Positions 6,520 to 7,734 of a stretch of 7,734 bases of DNA are shown here, in pieces; within the stretch, counting starts at the first letter, position 1, and every line of letters starts with the position of its first letter. The notes beneath the pieces are model-generated. The model saw only the letters and a program-made list of their open reading frames with translations. It was not told where the DNA came from and searched no databases. The DNA is from Actinomycetota bacterium (lineage in GTDB: Bacteria > Actinomycetota > Nitriliruptoria > Euzebyales > Egibacteraceae). The translations under genes were made by a program, and so were the position numbers. The stretch is from assembly GCA_019347785.1 (NCBI GenBank), contig JAHWKQ010000103.1, positions 1 to 7,734 of the forward strand, in the 5' to 3' direction.

Positions 6520-6544
6520 CGCCCTCGCGCACGGCGGGTCCCCG

Positions 6545-7549
6545 GTGCGGGTAGCCACGGCCGTGCGCCCCGCCCCGCACGAGCCGGTCATGGCCGAGCG
6601 CGTCGTGGCGCTGCTGGCCGTCGCCGGCCGCCGGCCCGGCCTGCTGGTCGATGCGACCGTGGGCGCCGGTGGCCACGCGCTGGCGCTGCTGGCCGCCAGC
6701 TCGGCCGACACGCGCCTGGTCGCCTTCGACCGTGACGCCGACGCGCTCGACCTCGCCCGCACGCGCCTGTCGGCCCACGCCGACCGCGTCACCTTCGTGC
6801 ACGCGGGTCACGACCGGCTCACGGAGTACGTCGCGCCGGTCGTCGCCCGCGAGGGCCCCGTGCTGGGGGTGCTCTACGACCTGGGCGCCTCGTCGATGCA
6901 GCTCGACCGTCCCGAGCGTGGCTTCTCCTTCCGCGCGACGGCTCCCCTGGACATGCGCATGGACGCCGACGCGGCGCTGACAGCCGCGGAGGTCGTGAAC
7001 GGCCGCTCTGTCGAGGAGCTGACCCGCATCATCCGGTGGTACGGAGAGGAGCGCTTCGCGCGGCGCATCGCCCAGGCGGTGGTCGCCGCCCGGCCGCTGC
7101 GGACGACCACCGAGCTGGCGGGGGTCGTGGAGCGGGCCGTGCCTGCCGCGACACGGCGACCCGGTCTGCATCCGGCGACGCGGACCTTCCAGGCGCTGCG
7201 CATCGAGGTCAACGGCGAGCTGGAGCGGCTGCGGTCCTCGCTGCCCCAGGCGCTGGGCCTGGTCGCGCCCCCCGGCGCGGAGGGGCGGGGCGGGCGGGTC
7301 GCGGTGCTCTCCTACCACTCGCTGGAGGACCGCATCGTCAAGCGGTCCTTCGCCGAGGCGACGACCGGCTGCGTGTGCCCTCCCGACCTGCCCGTGTGCG
7401 CGTGCGGTCGCTCGCCCCTGGCGACGGCGCTGACCCGGGGGGCGGAGCGACCCGGCGCCGCGGAGGTGGCGGGCAACCCGCGCGCCCGGGCGGCGAGGCT
7501 GCGCGCGGTCGAGCGCACGGCGGCCGCCCCGCACCGGGGGCGTGGGTAG
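6545..7549 (+). CDS. rsmH: 16S rRNA (cytosine-1402-N4)-methyltransferase RsmH (MraW)
   Basis: SAM-dependent enzyme that methylates N4 of C1402 in the 16S rRNA decoding centre; cytoplasmic, second dcw gene. With GTG 6545 it has 334 residues. Motifs in order: HEPVM (12-16), the SAM loop VDATVGAGGHA (35-45), FDRD (61-64), DLGASSMQLD (112-121) followed by RGFSF and PLDMRMD, YGEERFARRIA (166-176), HPATRTFQALRIEVN (209-223), and SYHSLEDRIVK (256-266). A CxC...CxC cluster (Cys 276, 278, 285, 287) follows, as in many homologues. The start is uncertain: TTG 6506 would overlap mraZ by 14 nt, and GTG 6563 is also possible. I prefer 6545, which has GGCGGG 6 nt upstream and starts just before the conserved part. 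Fully intact. Confidence 0.96.
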   Translation: MRVATAVRPAPHEPVMAERVVALLAVAGRRPGLLVDATVGAGGHALALLAASSADTRLVAFDRDADALDLARTRLSAHADRVTFVHAGHDRLTEYVAPVVAREGPVLGVLYDLGASSMQLDRPERGFSFRATAPLDMRMDADAALTAAEVVNGRSVEELTRIIRWYGEERFARRIAQAVVAARPLRTTTELAGVVERAVPAATRRPGLHPATRTFQALRIEVNGELERLRSSLPQALGLVAPPGAEGRGGRVAVLSYHSLEDRIVKRSFAEATTGCVCPPDLPVCACGRSPLATALTRGAERPGAAEVAGNPRARAARLRAVERTAAAPHRGRG

Positions 7550-7734
7550 ATGTCCGCGCTCCCACAGCCGTCGCAGCCTGGCGCCGCCCGCGCCCGGCGC
7601 CGTGGCCACCTGCGGGTGGTCGGGCCGGCGCGCCACCCCGGGCGCTACGTCGCCGCCATGCTCGCCGTGGCCGCGCTGGGGGTGTTCGCCGTCGTCGCGC
7701 TCAACGCGGTGGCGGCGTCCTCGGCGTTCAGGAC
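7550..7734 (+). CDS. FtsL-like cell division protein, N-terminal part only
   Basis: A partial gene whose ATG directly follows the rsmH stop (TAGATG), so translation is likely coupled. The 61 codons visible encode a basic, Arg-rich cytoplasmic N-terminus (about residues 1-33) and one hydrophobic segment, YVAAMLAVAALGVFAVVALN (about 33-52), then the start of an outer region. This bitopic layout and the place just after rsmH fit FtsL, the small divisome protein that pairs with FtsB and FtsQ to activate septal wall synthesis. FtsL proteins share little sequence, so the call rests on topology and gene order. The coiled coil that would confirm it lies beyond the window. Confidence 0.75.
   Translation, partial: MSALPQPSQPGAARARRRGHLRVVGPARHPGRYVAAMLAVAALGVFAVVALNAVAASSAFR

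Noticed and set aside
4579..6792. Minus-strand open frame of 737 codons
   Set aside because: It runs antisense across tetR, HNH, mraZ and the start of rsmH, all clearly coding on the plus strand, and shows no recognisable domain.
6401..7636. Minus-strand open frame of 411 codons
   Set aside because: Antisense to rsmH and ftsL; composition is Arg/Gly/His-rich without motifs.

Overview
The window is a very GC-rich stretch (third codon positions nearly all G or C) that looks like an actinobacterial chromosome. The gene order MoxR ATPase, DUF58 protein and TgpA-type transglutaminase next to mraZ, rsmH and an ftsL-like gene (the left end of the dcw cell-wall and division cluster) suggests Actinomycetota. 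I cannot name the genus. An HNH endonuclease gene directly before mraZ is the least standard part of the layout.

Left part, minus strand (4065 down to 1): an operon of three genes. A MoxR-family AAA+ ATPase (4065-3061) is followed 4 nt later by a membrane-anchored DUF58 protein (3056-1836). That gene overlaps by 4 nt (GTGA) with a polytopic transglutaminase-like protein (1839 down past position 1, so cut by the window edge). The tight spacing suggests translational coupling and joint function at the cell envelope.

Middle (4066-5214): a divergent control region, a possible 60-codon gene of unknown function (4189-4371), and a TetR-family regulator (4403-5113) that may be translated from a leaderless mRNA. 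A short gap follows, holding a 15-bp palindrome and a possible -10 element.

Right part, plus strand (5215-7734): an HNH endonuclease-like protein (5215-5841), a 246-nt intergenic region, then mraZ (6088-6519), rsmH/mraW (about 6545-7549) and the start of an ftsL-like gene (7550 to the window end). The region before mraZ has a TTGACA -35 and a row of TGGGN boxes repeating every 10 bp. This is the arrangement known for the MraZ operator, so autoregulation of the dcw cluster can be read from the sequence.

I saw no tRNA, rRNA, CRISPR array, insertion sequence or phage gene. All eight main genes belong to recognisable families. I did not find a clear undescribed system. The items most worth checking are the MraZ operator, the small unknown ORF, the possible TetR operator and the HNH gene beside mraZ.
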